Shown piece after piece: positions 34,965 to 44,261 of a stretch of 64,000 nt of DNA. Under the pieces are notes generated by a model. The model searched no databases. It was not told the DNA's origin and saw only the letters and a list, made by a program, of their open reading frames with translations. The first letter of the stretch is position 1. Every line of letters begins with the position of its first letter. The position numbers and the translations under genes are program-made. The stretch comes from Rhizobium sp. Root1203 (lineage in GTDB: Bacteria; Pseudomonadota; Alphaproteobacteria; Rhizobiales; Rhizobiaceae): positions 50,037 through 114,036 of the forward strand of contig NZ_LMCW01000009.1 in NCBI RefSeq assembly GCF_001424945.1, given 5' to 3'.

Positions 34965-36902
34965 TTACCTAATCCTAGCGAGATACTCCGCGCGGTTAAA
35001 TGGAGAGAGCGACGAGCGGGACCGACTGGGAGGTGCCCCGCTTAGCGGTGCATGATGGTCAAACGAAGTTTCCATGACACCCGCACCGCCGGTAAGCCCC
35101 GGGAGTTGATGGCGGACGCTTTGAACATGAATCGATGCAATCATGCCTTGGAGTCGGGCAACGGCGTCCTCTATCACCGTTTCGGATATAGAGGCACCAC
35201 ATTTGGCAAGCAGGGTGATCAGTAAGGGAAGCGTCGTCGCTGGAACCTGCAGCCGAAAATGCTCTACGGGTTCGCAAACGATCACCTCAGCCCGGGAAAG
35301 TGCCTCAGCCAGAACCAAGGGCGTCAATCCTCGGAAATCTGCTGCCGTCGTGGCCGGCGAGCTCTGCCCAACGGCCGTCAGCACAACGTGGCAGTCGACG
35401 ACCTGCCATCCATAAAAACCAGCCTTCAGGGCCTCTAATACAGTCTCCTCGATTGCTCGATAGAAACTAATCGGCATCTGCCCGACATCCGCTTCCAGCG
35501 TGTAGGCATTGCCGGAGCCCGGAGATCGAGGCTCAACCCGCAGACCCACCGTCGCAAGAAATGGATTAGGGGATTTGAACATGGTTTCCAGCGCGGTCGC
35601 CGATCCAGTCGGGCGCTCGACATGAATGACGGTGCTTTCCTCAAAATCCGCATCTACACCGAAATCGGCGAGCAGCGTCGCCTGGATTATCTCCTTCTGA
35701 ACCTCCCCGTAGAGGGACAGATAGATTTCATTCGCATCGTTGGTCGTGCGCAGGTTGATAAGCGGGTCCTGTTCCGAAAGCTGCTGCAAGGCGAGCCACA
35801 GTGCACCTCTGTCAGACCGCCGCCGTGCCACGACATGTGTTTCTAACGTGGGAGGAGCGAACTGCCGCGTAAACGCTTTTTTGCCGCCTGCCCCGACTTC
35901 GTCGCCGATCCTGACGCCTGAGAGCCCGCCTACCTTTGCGACTTCCCCTGCGGCGGCGTGGTCACATCTGCGCAATCCCGTCTCGCCGAATACCTGAAGG
36001 CTTGTGACCTTGGCGGGTCCGGTCGGCAGTTCGATAAGATCGCGAGCGCCTATCGTCCCGGCCTCCACATTAATGTACGCGATTTTTTCACCGCCCCAGC
36101 CACGCTCTATTTTGAAAACACTGCCCCGCAGATCGGCCGAGGTGTCCGGGACGCGGCTGGGCAAAAGGTTGACTACCCCTTTGATGAGTTCCGGAACACC
36201 AAGACCCGTCATTGCGACTCCTCCGTAGGCTGGATGCACAAGGTCGCCACGAACCTGTGTCGCGATGGCGCTTCGAAATCTCTTTGCGGTCAATCGTTCG
36301 GGAGCCAGGACATAGTCATCGAGAAACGTTTCGTCGCCGATGGCAAGCACCTCGCAAAGGCGGGAGAGGTTTTGATCCGTCTCCATGTCGACAGGCTCGA
36401 CATAGGCTTGACGACTGCCGATATTGTCGATGGTCGACATGGCAAGTGGCCGGACCACCAATTCCCTCGCCATATCGGAGAGCACTTCCTCATAACGCGC
36501 ACCGGCACGATCCATCTTGTTGACGAAAAACAGGAAAGGAATGCCAAGTCGCTGAAGCACACGGACAAGGACACGCGTCTGCGCTTGCACTCCTTCCACG
36601 GCCGAAACAACGACAATCGCCGCGTCGAGCAGCCGTAATACCCGTTCCACCTCGGCGATAAAATCAGGGTGACCGGGGGTATCGATCAGATTGACGCGAA
36701 GGTCGCCGATACGAAAAGCAGCGACAGCGGCAGCGATGGTGATCCCGCGCTGCCGTTCCAATTCCAGACTATCTGTCTGGGTGTTTCCGCCATCCACGCT
36801 TCCCAGCTTGTCGATGGCACCGGTTTCGAAGAGGAGTCGTTCAGTGAGGCTGGTCTTGCCTGCATCCACATGGGCCAGAATGCCCAGATTCATAACGCGC
36901 AT
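34965..36902 (-). CDS. Tet(M)-like ribosomal-protection GTPase
   Basis: A 645-aa translational GTPase of the tetracycline ribosomal-protection type (TetM/TetO/OtrA-like, related to EF-G). G1 is AHVDAGKTSLTERLL, then DTPGHPDFIAEVERVL (G3) and NKMDRAG (G4), an EF-G domain-II-like segment, and the domain IV/V region with VDCHVVLTAVG and EPVEHFRLQVPA. Such proteins release tetracycline from the 70S ribosome; distant rhizobial members may have other roles, so resistance is not claimed. An inverted repeat lies 11-45 bp before the start and may control expression. It is an isolated gene. Confidence 0.9.
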   Translation of the reverse strand: MRVMNLGILAHVDAGKTSLTERLLFETGAIDKLGSVDGGNTQTDSLELERQRGITIAAAVAAFRIGDLRVNLIDTPGHPDFIAEVERVLRLLDAAIVVVSAVEGVQAQTRVLVRVLQRLGIPFLFFVNKMDRAGARYEEVLSDMARELVVRPLAMSTIDNIGSRQAYVEPVDMETDQNLSRLCEVLAIGDETFLDDYVLAPERLTAKRFRSAIATQVRGDLVHPAYGGVAMTGLGVPELIKGVVNLLPSRVPDTSADLRGSVFKIERGWGGEKIAYINVEAGTIGARDLIELPTGPAKVTSLQVFGETGLRRCDHAAAGEVAKVGGLSGVRIGDEVGAGGKKAFTRQFAPPTLETHVVARRRSDRGALWLALQQLSEQDPLINLRTTNDANEIYLSLYGEVQKEIIQATLLADFGVDADFEESTVIHVERPTGSATALETMFKSPNPFLATVGLRVEPRSPGSGNAYTLEADVGQMPISFYRAIEETVLEALKAGFYGWQVVDCHVVLTAVGQSSPATTAADFRGLTPLVLAEALSRAEVIVCEPVEHFRLQVPATTLPLLITLLAKCGASISETVIEDAVARLQGMIASIHVQSVRHQLPGLTGGAGVMETSFDHHAPLSGAPPSRSRSSLSPFNRAEYLARIR

Positions 36903-37305
36903 ATCTAATCATCTTCTCAAAATTTACGATCTGAATTTTTTGAGAAGTGACTCGGCGCATTGGGACCTCCAAATGAACGTCTATCGAAGCCGCGTCTGAA
37001 GTTCAGGCGGGCGAGTGGTGTTGTAATAACAGCAGGACAGGATCGTCAAGGGCCGATTGCCACTACAACTTAGGGCAACTTCGCGCTAACACCGGACATT
37101 TCCGCAGCGCGCCGGAAGAAGAGCGTCCTAACGACATGCCGCCCGCCAAACTGCGATCCCACAGCCGCCTATCGCTGCGAGACGAGGATTTGTGAGCCGC
37201 GCCGCCGTTGCTGTTGTGTATTGGGCTATGGCTTCCATTCAGACGGTCAGTGCCCCGTCGCGAGGCACTGAAGACGGGCTTTCGTGACTCCCGCACAGGG
37301 GTCGC
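36903..37305. other. Intergenic region between GTPase and sulfatase genes
   Basis: It contains the inverted repeat at 36913-36947. Otherwise no gene or RNA was recognised. Confidence 0.4.
36913..36947 (-). repeat. Inverted repeat in the leader of the Tet(M)-like gene
   Basis: CTTCTCAAAA (36913-36922) and TTTTGAGAAG (36938-36947) are perfect complements around a 15-base loop, immediately 5' of the GTPase start. The minus-strand right arm carries the GAGAAG that could serve as ribosome site. It could be a repressor operator or a structure that hides the ribosome site. Confidence 0.6.
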
Positions 37306-39708
37306 CTATAACTGCGGCGGTCCAACCTTGACCGTTACCTTGTCGAGCGTCCCGGTGAAGCGGAAGGGCACCTGATAGTCCTCGTCGTCGACAGATGTGC
37401 GGGTATCAAGGCCGACATCGAATGACTCGTCGATTGTCACCAGGAACGGGATCGTATGAGGGATCGACCGCTCCGCGACCTTGGAGCCGTCAACACTTAG
37501 CACGCCTCTACCGCCCTTCCCAAAACCGGGGCCGTCATAGGTGAAATCGAAGGCGACGGTGTGTTTGCCGGGCGTCAGTGGCTGCTCGCCCGCCCAACGG
37601 AAGCGTTCAAGCGCCAGAAGGTTGTAAGTAAAGACAGGCTTTCCCTTAATCAGGTACAGGCCATAGCCACCAAAGCGGCCGCCCAGAGTGGCAAGCATAC
37701 CCTCCCCACCGCCTTCTGATACCTCGATGTCTGCGCTGACCGTGTAGGATCGGCTGAGTGGGCTAGCCGCCGAAGCCGCCGCCAAACCGGACAGCTCGCC
37801 GGAATACACGAATTCATTGCGACCAGCAGTCGCACTCGGCCGCGGCGCAAGCAGACGTGCGGCGACGGAGTTGTCCAGCGGCAAGACCTGATACTTTGCT
37901 GCCTCGACAAGGAAGAGTTGCTGCATGTCGCGCAGCTTGTCCGGTTCCTTGGCGGCGAGATCGTTGAACTGGGAGTAGTCCTCCGTGAGGTTATAGAGTT
38001 CCCAGTTGTAGCCGTCGATCACGTCTGGCAGTTTACCGAGCCCCATCAGCCATGGCCCCGCCGGTGGCGTGGTAGAGGCGATCCAGCCGTCGTGGTAGAT
38101 TGCACGATTGCCGAACATCTCGAAATACTGAGTCTTGCGCGCTGAGGGCATATCCTTTGCGCCCTTTGTCCACGTATAAGCCATGCTCACGCCTTCGATC
38201 GGCTTCTGCGCGATTCCATTCACCATCCGCGGTGCTTCGATTCCGGTCGCTTCAAGGATTGTCGGTACGATATCGATCACGTGGTGGAACTGGCTGCGGA
38301 TGCCCCCCTTGTCGGTGATGTGACCGGGCCAGGACATCGCCATACCCTGTCGTGTGCCCCCAAAATGGGATGCGATCTGCTTGGTCCACTTGAACGGCGT
38401 ATCGAAGGCCCACGACCAGGCAACCGACATATGAGGCTGGGTCGTCGGATCGCCCCAGGCGTCATAGTATTTCAATTGGTCGGCGACCGGCATGTTGATG
38501 CCTTGGATGGCTGCGAGGTCAAAAGCTGTGCCTATGGTCGATCCCTCGGCGCTGGTTCCGTTGTCCCCCTCGATGTAGATGATGAGAGTGTTGTCGAGCT
38601 TGCCCTGCTTGCGGACCTCATCGATCACCCGACCGATCTCGTTGTCCGCATAGGCCACATAGGCGGCGAAGACCTCGGCCTGTCGCGCGAACATCTTTTT
38701 CTCGTCCGGCGTCAGCGTATCCCATTGCGGCAGGTCATCCGGCCAAGGGGTGAGCTGGGTATTCTCGGGTATCACTCCAAGCCGCTTCTGATTGGCGAAG
38801 ATCTGGTCGCGCATGGTGTTCCAGCCCATGTCGAACTTGCCCTTGAACTTGTCGATCCATTCCTTCGTCGGCTGATGCGGGGCGTGGGTAGCGCCCGGAA
38901 CATAGTACATAAAGAACGGCTTCTCCGGTGTCGCGGCGTTGACCTCGCGCAGATAGGTGATCGCGTCATCGGCCATGCCGGTGATCATGTTGTAGTTGGG
39001 ATTTTCATTCCACGGAAAGATTTGGCTGTGATTGCGGAACAACCACGGCGTCCATTGATCGGATTCGCCGCCCATGAATCCGTAGAAATAATCGAAGCCC
39101 ATCCCCGAGGGCCACTGGTCGAAGGGTCCAGAGGTGGAAATCGCGTATGTGGGAGTGTTGTGGTTTTTGCCTATCCATGAGGTGGCGTAACCGTGTTCCT
39201 TGAGGATCGTGCCAATGGTGCCGTTGTTCGGCCCGATGATTGAATCGTATCCCGGAAACCCGGTGGACTGTTCGGCGATTACCCCGAAGCCCGCCGAATG
39301 ATGATTGCGACCGGTAATCAGCGCTGCGCGCGTCGGCGAGCAGAGTGCGGTGGAGTGGAACTGGGTAAACCGCAGCCCGTCGGTCGCGATCCTGTCGAGC
39401 GTTGGTGTAGGAATGACGCCGCCAAAGGTACCGGAGACGCCGTAGCCCGCATCGTCTGTCATGATCAGCAGTACGTTCGGAGCGCCCTTGGGCGGCACCA
39501 CAGTCGGTGGCCACCAAGGCGTGGAGTCCTTTGCGTCCAAATTGATGGTACCCCCGAAGGCCGGTGGCGTTGCTGGCAGCGACTGCCCGTCGATGGTGGA
39601 GGTTGCGCTCGGTGAACCGGCGGCCCCGGTGACTACCTGTTGAGCGGAGACGGGAAGGCATGAAAAACAACTGGCGGCGAGCATTGCTAGATAAATGCGC
39701 GTTTTCAT
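37306..39708 (-). CDS. Arylsulfatase (type I formylglycine sulfatase)
   Basis: An 800-aa secreted sulfatase. A Sec signal peptide (residues 1-22) ends near VSAQQ. The metal site includes MTDDAGYG, and the formylglycine motif is CSPTR (Cys123) in STALCSPTRAALITGRNHH. Further typical pieces are WIGKNHNTPTY, FFMYYVPGATHAPHQP and EGDNGTSAEG. The C-terminal 200 residues form a beta-rich domain usual for the long arylsulfatase class. It hydrolyses sulfate esters, probably for sulfur scavenging, in the periplasm. No formylglycine-generating enzyme lies nearby, so modification must come from elsewhere. Confidence 0.95.
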   Translation of the reverse strand: MKTRIYLAMLAASCFSCLPVSAQQVVTGAAGSPSATSTIDGQSLPATPPAFGGTINLDAKDSTPWWPPTVVPPKGAPNVLLIMTDDAGYGVSGTFGGVIPTPTLDRIATDGLRFTQFHSTALCSPTRAALITGRNHHSAGFGVIAEQSTGFPGYDSIIGPNNGTIGTILKEHGYATSWIGKNHNTPTYAISTSGPFDQWPSGMGFDYFYGFMGGESDQWTPWLFRNHSQIFPWNENPNYNMITGMADDAITYLREVNAATPEKPFFMYYVPGATHAPHQPTKEWIDKFKGKFDMGWNTMRDQIFANQKRLGVIPENTQLTPWPDDLPQWDTLTPDEKKMFARQAEVFAAYVAYADNEIGRVIDEVRKQGKLDNTLIIYIEGDNGTSAEGSTIGTAFDLAAIQGINMPVADQLKYYDAWGDPTTQPHMSVAWSWAFDTPFKWTKQIASHFGGTRQGMAMSWPGHITDKGGIRSQFHHVIDIVPTILEATGIEAPRMVNGIAQKPIEGVSMAYTWTKGAKDMPSARKTQYFEMFGNRAIYHDGWIASTTPPAGPWLMGLGKLPDVIDGYNWELYNLTEDYSQFNDLAAKEPDKLRDMQQLFLVEAAKYQVLPLDNSVAARLLAPRPSATAGRNEFVYSGELSGLAAASAASPLSRSYTVSADIEVSEGGGEGMLATLGGRFGGYGLYLIKGKPVFTYNLLALERFRWAGEQPLTPGKHTVAFDFTYDGPGFGKGGRGVLSVDGSKVAERSIPHTIPFLVTIDESFDVGLDTRTSVDDEDYQVPFRFTGTLDKVTVKVGPPQL

Positions 39709-39803
39709 CGTTGATTGCTCCCTGTTAGAACCCTCGGCACCGGAAGCGAGCGATCGCTTCCGCTCTAACGCTTGCGCATTTGCACCAGCGGCGGCCTATC
39801 CTA

Positions 39804-41145
39804 TCACGCGATTGCAGATAAGGTCAGATCGCCGTTCGCGAAGAGCCGGAGACATGGATGCAAAGCCCTGCCCGAACTGCTCGAATACAGCGTCATCGCC
39901 TTCCAGTTGCTCTTCCGTGAACCCGACCTTCGACAGCCATGGCTTGAGGTGCCGCCAGTTCCACCGGTCAAACGCGATCTTGCGATATCCAACCGCCCGA
40001 AAAGTTCGAACAGATGATGCGCAACGAACTCGTATTCGACGGTCGGCCCAGGCGTCGTCTCTAGGTGTCCGCTCTTGGGCCAGACGTCATATGGAACGCG
40101 GTCGGCCTTCGCCTTTGTCGCGCAGCGCGTCACCGGGCAACCAAAACGTCGGCCGCACATGCCCGATGGTCCCGGCATCGGTTTCCTTCGGTGCCATGAG
40201 CACCAGAGAAGTCAAGTCGGACACTTCGGAAAGGTCCAGCCCACCGAAGACAGGCAGCCCATCGGAATCGTCAACTGAACCGTCGCAAGCACGCCAAATC
40301 GCCGGCGCAACAAACGGTGCGGAGGCATCGATACGCTGATTGAGGAACAGCCAGCGAAAGCTAGCCTCCTTGCTCGGCACACGACTGGCGAGCGCTGAGA
40401 AGTCCTCGACGTCCTTGATGGAGCGGAAGCCGCCCAGCGCCGGGTTCGCAGCGGCCCACGCCTTCCGATCGTCTAGTGCACAGTCGGCGGGAGCGGTGTA
40501 AATGTGGCTGACAATGCGGGGATCTTTCGACGTCTCAGCGTCGTCAATCCAGCGGAAGAAGAGATCATTATCGGTAGCCGCCTGCGTGGAGATGGCAAAA
40601 AGCATAGCCTTACCATCATAGGCACCCTGCGACGTTTCGATCGCTTCAACGAAGTCATCCGTGGGGCCTTTAATCTGCCCGACTTCGTCCAGGATCGCCA
40701 GGATAGGCGAGCCCCCATGCGCGCTTTTTGCTTCTGCTGAACTCGCTTGATACTCGACATTTTTTGCCAGTCCGACAATCATTTTTGCCGACGGCACGAT
40801 ACGCGCGAGCTTGGATAGCTCTGGTGACATCATCACCATTTTGGCGGCGTAGTTGAATACCTCGGCTGCCTGCTTGCGAGAGCGCGCACCCAATACGATG
40901 CGGCCATTCTGATAAGCTTCCGGCCCGACAATATGAGCGAGGAGCAAGCAAGCTATGAGGCCAGTCTTACCATTCTTGCGGGCGATCGATAGGTGCGCCC
41001 GAGACGTGCGGGCAGGATTGTCATAGACGGCCTTAATGAAGCGTTTCTGGAAGTCCAGAAGCTCTACCGGTTTGCCGAGAAGTGTCCCTTCTGGCACAAG
41101 ACAAAATTTTTGGATGAGGGCGACGACCCGCTCCCCGCGAGTCAT
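39804..41145 (-). pseudogene. Phage terminase large subunit, frameshifted and truncated
   Basis: The first 340 codons encode a TerL ATPase: FQKRFIKAVYD, SIARKNGKTGLIACLLLAH as the Walker A region, LGARSRKQA, and ILAILDEVGQ as Walker B. The nuclease half continues in two other frames (DRVPYDVWPKSGHLETTPG, then IAFDRWNWRHLKPWL and FGQGFASMSPALR) and stops early near 39804. The start corresponds to the usual N-terminus after HNH and TerS genes. It is a dead phage packaging gene; the rest of the head module is missing. Confidence 0.85.
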
Positions 41146-41149
41146 TCAG

Positions 41150-41754
41150 CTACAGGAGGCTTAGCCGACTGTTTTTCTTTGCGTTGTTGTCCACTGCCCA
41201 CATCGGCCTCAGCTTCGAAAGCTGGTTGAGCGCATCGTCTTCAGACTTAGCCGAGCTGGCGGGGATGATGTGGTCAATCTGCCACTGGTTCATGTTATGC
41301 CACCCCATTTCCCCCAGCGAACTGGCGTTCCAAGTGCCGCACAATTAACCAAGTCGCTCGAACGTGCTGGAGGTCTTTATGGCGCCGACCTGGCGGATGG
41401 CATGTCGATGAAGTCGGCTCAGACGAGCCTGCATCGCTAGGCGAGGTTCTGTCTTTCGCCGCTGTCTCTGAAGAACTCTGTTCGCCATCAAGCGACGATT
41501 TCGTTCATCTTCCGGAATAGCCTTGGCCGCTTGCGTTTTGGCCGCAGTTTCCCTTTGCAGGCATCCGTCCGACCTGGTTTGGTGTGGCCGGGTGGTGGAG
41601 GTGACCTCTCCACAGTCGCATTTGGCTTCCATATGCCGTGACGGTGCTCATTCACGCCAAGATACTTCGTGAAAAGGAGCCTTCCGTTTCGATCACCGGT
41701 ACGATCTTTGAACCTGTGACTAACGCCGGTGTTCGCATCAATTCCGCTTGGCAT
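41150..41754 (-). pseudogene. Phage zinc-finger HNH endonuclease, frameshift and in-frame stop
   Basis: ATG 41754 has a strong GAGGAG site and opens a protein with RTGDRNGRLLF and NEHRHGIW. After a frameshift near 41640 it continues with AKCDCGEVTSTTRPHQT and SDGCLQRE (zinc-binding Cys residues). It is then cut by a stop at 41345 before the HNH part (MNQWQIDHIIPAS, LRPMWAVDNNAKK). Such homing-type nucleases often sit between terminase genes, as here. Confidence 0.7.
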
Positions 41755-41763
41755 ACGTTCTCC

Positions 41764-42228
41764 TCAGCCCGGTCGCGCCAGCAAAACGACCTCTAGGGGA
41801 TTGTCTCCCTCGATGCCCTTTGCGGCCGCACTCCTCTTAGCGGCATCCCTAGCCTCGCCCGTTTGCGCGCGTGCCTGTAGGGAGAGCGATCGGCGAAAGG
41901 ACAGAATTGAGCTGGCGTGCATCTGCACGATTGATTTTCGCGGGTTCGCCGCTGGCGTTCCCTTGTCGGAATAAGCGATGCCGCCTTCCGTCCGCAACAG
42001 CGATTGTTCGCGCACCAGATCAGCCATCGTCCTGGCGAGCATCGCAGCGAGCTCAAGCTGGTGAGCGGACCACTCTGACCTAGCGAACTCTGTGATCACA
42101 TTCCGGAAGAACGGGCCGTCCTCATCATCGGGTGGAACGTTTTCAGGCGGCAGGATCTCGGTAGTGGCTTTTGCCATGACGCGCACGGCTTCCGCAGCGC
42201 TGTCGATGCGCGCCTTTCGCTTGGCCAT
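41764..42228 (-). CDS. Phage terminase small subunit
   Basis: A 154-aa protein placed directly before the large-subunit remnant. It has a basic start (MAKRKARIDSAAEAV), a central helical region (SEWSAHQLELAAMLARTMADL) and YSDKGTPAANPRKSIVQMH, all typical of small terminase subunits that bind phage DNA for packaging. It is intact but has lost its partner, so it is probably non-functional. Its position and strand fit an HNH-TerS-TerL order. Confidence 0.75.
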   Translation of the reverse strand: MAKRKARIDSAAEAVRVMAKATTEILPPENVPPDDEDGPFFRNVITEFARSEWSAHQLELAAMLARTMADLVREQSLLRTEGGIAYSDKGTPAANPRKSIVQMHASSILSFRRSLSLQARAQTGEARDAAKRSAAAKGIEGDNPLEVVLLARPG

Positions 42229-42327
42229 GGTTGGTCCTCATAGGAAAAACGGTAATAGCGCTAAAAACGCTCGACCCCGACGCCGGCACCCAGGCCGACG
42301 GTCGCCGACTTTCGACCACCCCCCTGC

Positions 42328-42560
42328 CTAGCCAAGCTCGATCGGATATCCATCGAGACCGTAGGTCACGACGTTCCTGCCGTTCTCGATCATCTGCTTC
42401 GCGCTGTCATGGTGATGCTTGCACAACGACTGGAGGTTCGAAGATCGTAGAATAGCCCGACATCGCCCTTGTGAGTCTTGATGTGGTCGACGACCTCGGC
42501 AGCCGTGACGTCCTCGGTGATCAGGCAGAACCGGCACAGCGGCTCAATGCTTAACTGATA
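42328..42560 (-). pseudogene. Phage HNH endonuclease, frameshifted fragment
   Basis: One frame reads EPLCRFCLITEDVTAAEVVDH then IKTHKGD; a second frame finishes NLQSLCKHHHDSAKQ. Together they give the CxxC and HNH core of the nuclease that commonly precedes phage terminase genes. A frameshift lies near 42450 and the N-terminus is missing. Confidence 0.65.
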
Positions 42561-42637
42561 GTCGCGACGGGTACGTCACCTGGCTGTCTTGTACATTGAA
42601 CGGTACGCATCAGCCTCGGCCGAGCGATACCGTGATC

Positions 42638-42712
42638 TGGTTGCAGAGGTGGGAGTTGAACCCACTCCCTGATGGTTATGAGCCATCCGAGATACCGTTT
42701 CTCTACTCTGCG
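42638..42712 (-). tRNA. tRNA-Met (CAU), initiator-like
   Basis: The minus strand folds into a complete 75-nt cloverleaf. The acceptor is CGCAGAG/CTCTGCA and the D stem GAGA/TCTC. The anticodon arm is GATGG-CTCATAA-CCATC (anticodon CAU), the T arm GTGGG-TTCAACT-CCCAC, and CCA is encoded. The 1-72 pair is a C-A mismatch, the hallmark of bacterial initiator tRNA. The three G-C pairs usual in the initiator anticodon stem are reduced to TGG/CCA. It lies directly upstream of the phage packaging remnant. Confidence 0.8.
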
Positions 42713-42774
42713 TGAAGGAGCTGCGGTGGGCTGTTGCACTGCACTGTGCGAATACCCACATATGGATAGACGGT

Positions 42775-43260
42775 TTAGGCGCGCCCTATTGGCGCCCGTG
42801 CCTTGCCGCAATCCCAAGGAGAAAATGTCATGACCGATCCACAAGACGCGTCTGCGTCCGCGAAGCCGTATGACGCCAAGACGCTGGCGAAGAAGCATCG
42901 CATCGACATCGAAGAAGCGGCGAAGATCATTGCCGAGCACGGTGCCGATCGAAAGGCTGCCGATAAGGCAGCACGCCGCATCGCTGCGTAAGAAATTATA
43001 AAGACGCTTGGAACTTTCTCGATCTCGACGAGCAAGCCGGCTTTTTTTGTGAACCGTTCAAAGTTCTCGCGAACTGCCTCGAGTGGGAATGAGCCGTTGG
43101 CCGCTCTACGGCAGGCGCCGTACAGTGTGTGGTACGCCAAATCCCGATGCTCCTCCGGCCATTCGTCCAGAAAATCAAAAACGTCTTCAAGGCAGGCGAT
43201 TTCTTCGATGAAATGTCTACCCCGCACATATGCGGCGCGGTCAAAAAATGAAGGAGCCAT
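42775..43260 (-). CDS. DUF982-type protein with antisense-overlapping tail
   Basis: The first 90 residues (FIEEIACLEDVFDFLDEWPEEHRDLAYH, split by a short turn, then ACRRAANGSFPLEAVRENF) look like DUF982, a small domain common in rhizobia and of unknown function. The usual stop is absent. The frame runs 70 residues further through Ala/Ser-rich sequence antisense to the gene at 42830, which is likely accidental readthrough after loss of a stop codon. Confidence 0.6.
   Translation of the reverse strand: MAPSFFDRAAYVRGRHFIEEIACLEDVFDFLDEWPEEHRDLAYHTLYGACRRAANGSFPLEAVRENFERFTKKAGLLVEIEKVPSVFIISYAAMRRAALSAAFRSAPCSAMIFAASSMSMRCFFASVLASYGFADADASCGSVMTFSPWDCGKARAPIGRA
42830..42991 (+). CDS. Small helical hypothetical protein (53 aa)
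   Basis: A 53-aa protein with AAGGAGA at good spacing before ATG 42830. The C-terminal part (AKTLAKKHRIDIEEAAKIIA, EHGADRKAADKAAR) is a short helix-turn-helix-like helical pair, a layout seen in many uncharacterised rhizobial peptides. The protein at 43531 has a similar central pattern (QRHRLDNDEER). The function is unknown. Confidence 0.55.
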   Translation: MTDPQDASASAKPYDAKTLAKKHRIDIEEAAKIIAEHGADRKAADKAARRIAA

Positions 43261-43530
43261 ATTCCACCTCCGTACTTGGCCGTTGACAGGCTAAAATTAC
43301 GAAAGCAGGTGCTAATATTCAAGGCGAAAAATGGGATGCGCCGCAGCAATTCGAAAACGAAAGCGGTTGCTCGACCTCGCATCGCGAGGGAGCAGCCGCA
43401 TGATCGCCTGTCGGGGAGGAGGCGCGCCAGGCAACCCAAAATAATTCACGGATCACGTCTTATTTTATTGGGCCCTAATTTAGACTTTAGTATCATTCGT
43501 GCACGGGCAACTAAATGGGAGTTAAGTAAC

Positions 43531-43722
43531 ATGACTGAACGCGTTGACTACGAGCGCGCTAAGGCTGCGGCCGCCACTAAAGTCTGGTCCGTGACAGCCT
43601 TCTGCCAGCGCCACCGTCTCGACAATGACGAGGAGAGGCGCCTGAAGCTTCTCTTTGGTGAATTCGCTACAGCATGCGAATTACTTCACAACGCTCAGCG
43701 GAGTCCTCGCTGGCATCATTAA
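43531..43722 (+). CDS. Small helical hypothetical protein (63 aa)
   Basis: A 63-aa protein with GGGAG upstream of ATG 43531. The core AFCQRHRLDNDEERRLKLLF resembles the 42830 protein, so the two may belong to one small family. The AT-richer upstream region (43440-43530) is promoter-like, though no consensus was fixed. Confidence 0.5.
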   Translation: MTERVDYERAKAAAATKVWSVTAFCQRHRLDNDEERRLKLLFGEFATACELLHNAQRSPRWHH

Positions 43723-44261
43723 GGCGCTTCCAGTCTCCGTAGGTGAGCCGCAGCGTGCTCGTTTCCACGCAGAACTGAGCCTTCTCCGATTGAGGGCTCA
43801 CAGAGTGTATCAGTTTTTCCATCTCATGGTGCAGCGGTAATATTCGCTCTGAACCCGGATTGAACGGAGGTGGGCCAGCCGGGACAAAAATGGAAAGAAA
43901 AAAAGGGCCAACGGTGAACCGTGGCCCATAAATTGTGAAGGTCATAAACCTCCAGAGGGGAACAGCTGCTGCGGCGGACTGGGAGGAGATACCGCCATAT
44001 GCATCAGCTGTGTGCGTTATGATTGTTTTTTGACCAATTGGAAAACATTTTTTGTGCAATGCAGCTATGCGCCCACCGCTCGAGTCGTGGGCCTTGGATT
44101 GGGCGCTGGTACCAGCAGCTCCAGCGATACCCGTATCGAAGGCGGGGTCATGTCATCAAATACAGACCTCCTCCCCAAGTTGCCGCTTACACAAGCTATT
44201 CAATTAGCAGCACCTTGCAAAGCAACTTCCGAATGATAGCTTGGCTTTCGGGGGGTGTACT
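43723..44261. other. Intergenic region with a minus-strand terminator
   Basis: Frames on both strands here cross a terminator hairpin and have no recognisable family. A 61-codon plus frame at 43655 and a 130-codon minus frame at 43667-44059 were not called. A candidate minus-strand RNA is listed separately. Confidence 0.4.
43896..44040 (-). ncRNA. Candidate small RNA with CUCCUCCC motif and terminator
   Basis: The minus strand ends in a strong intrinsic terminator (stem GGGCCACGGT/ACCGTTGGCCC, 43905-43927, then seven T). About 55 nt upstream is CTCCTCCC (43981-43988), an anti-Shine-Dalgarno type motif found in several alphaproteobacterial sRNAs. The 5' end is not defined. A short peptide frame with GGAGG also runs into the terminator, so a leader peptide is an alternative. 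Confidence 0.35.

Noticed and set aside
38281..39180. 299-codon plus frame opposite the sulfatase
   Set aside because: The sulfatase catalytic motifs on the minus strand are decisive.
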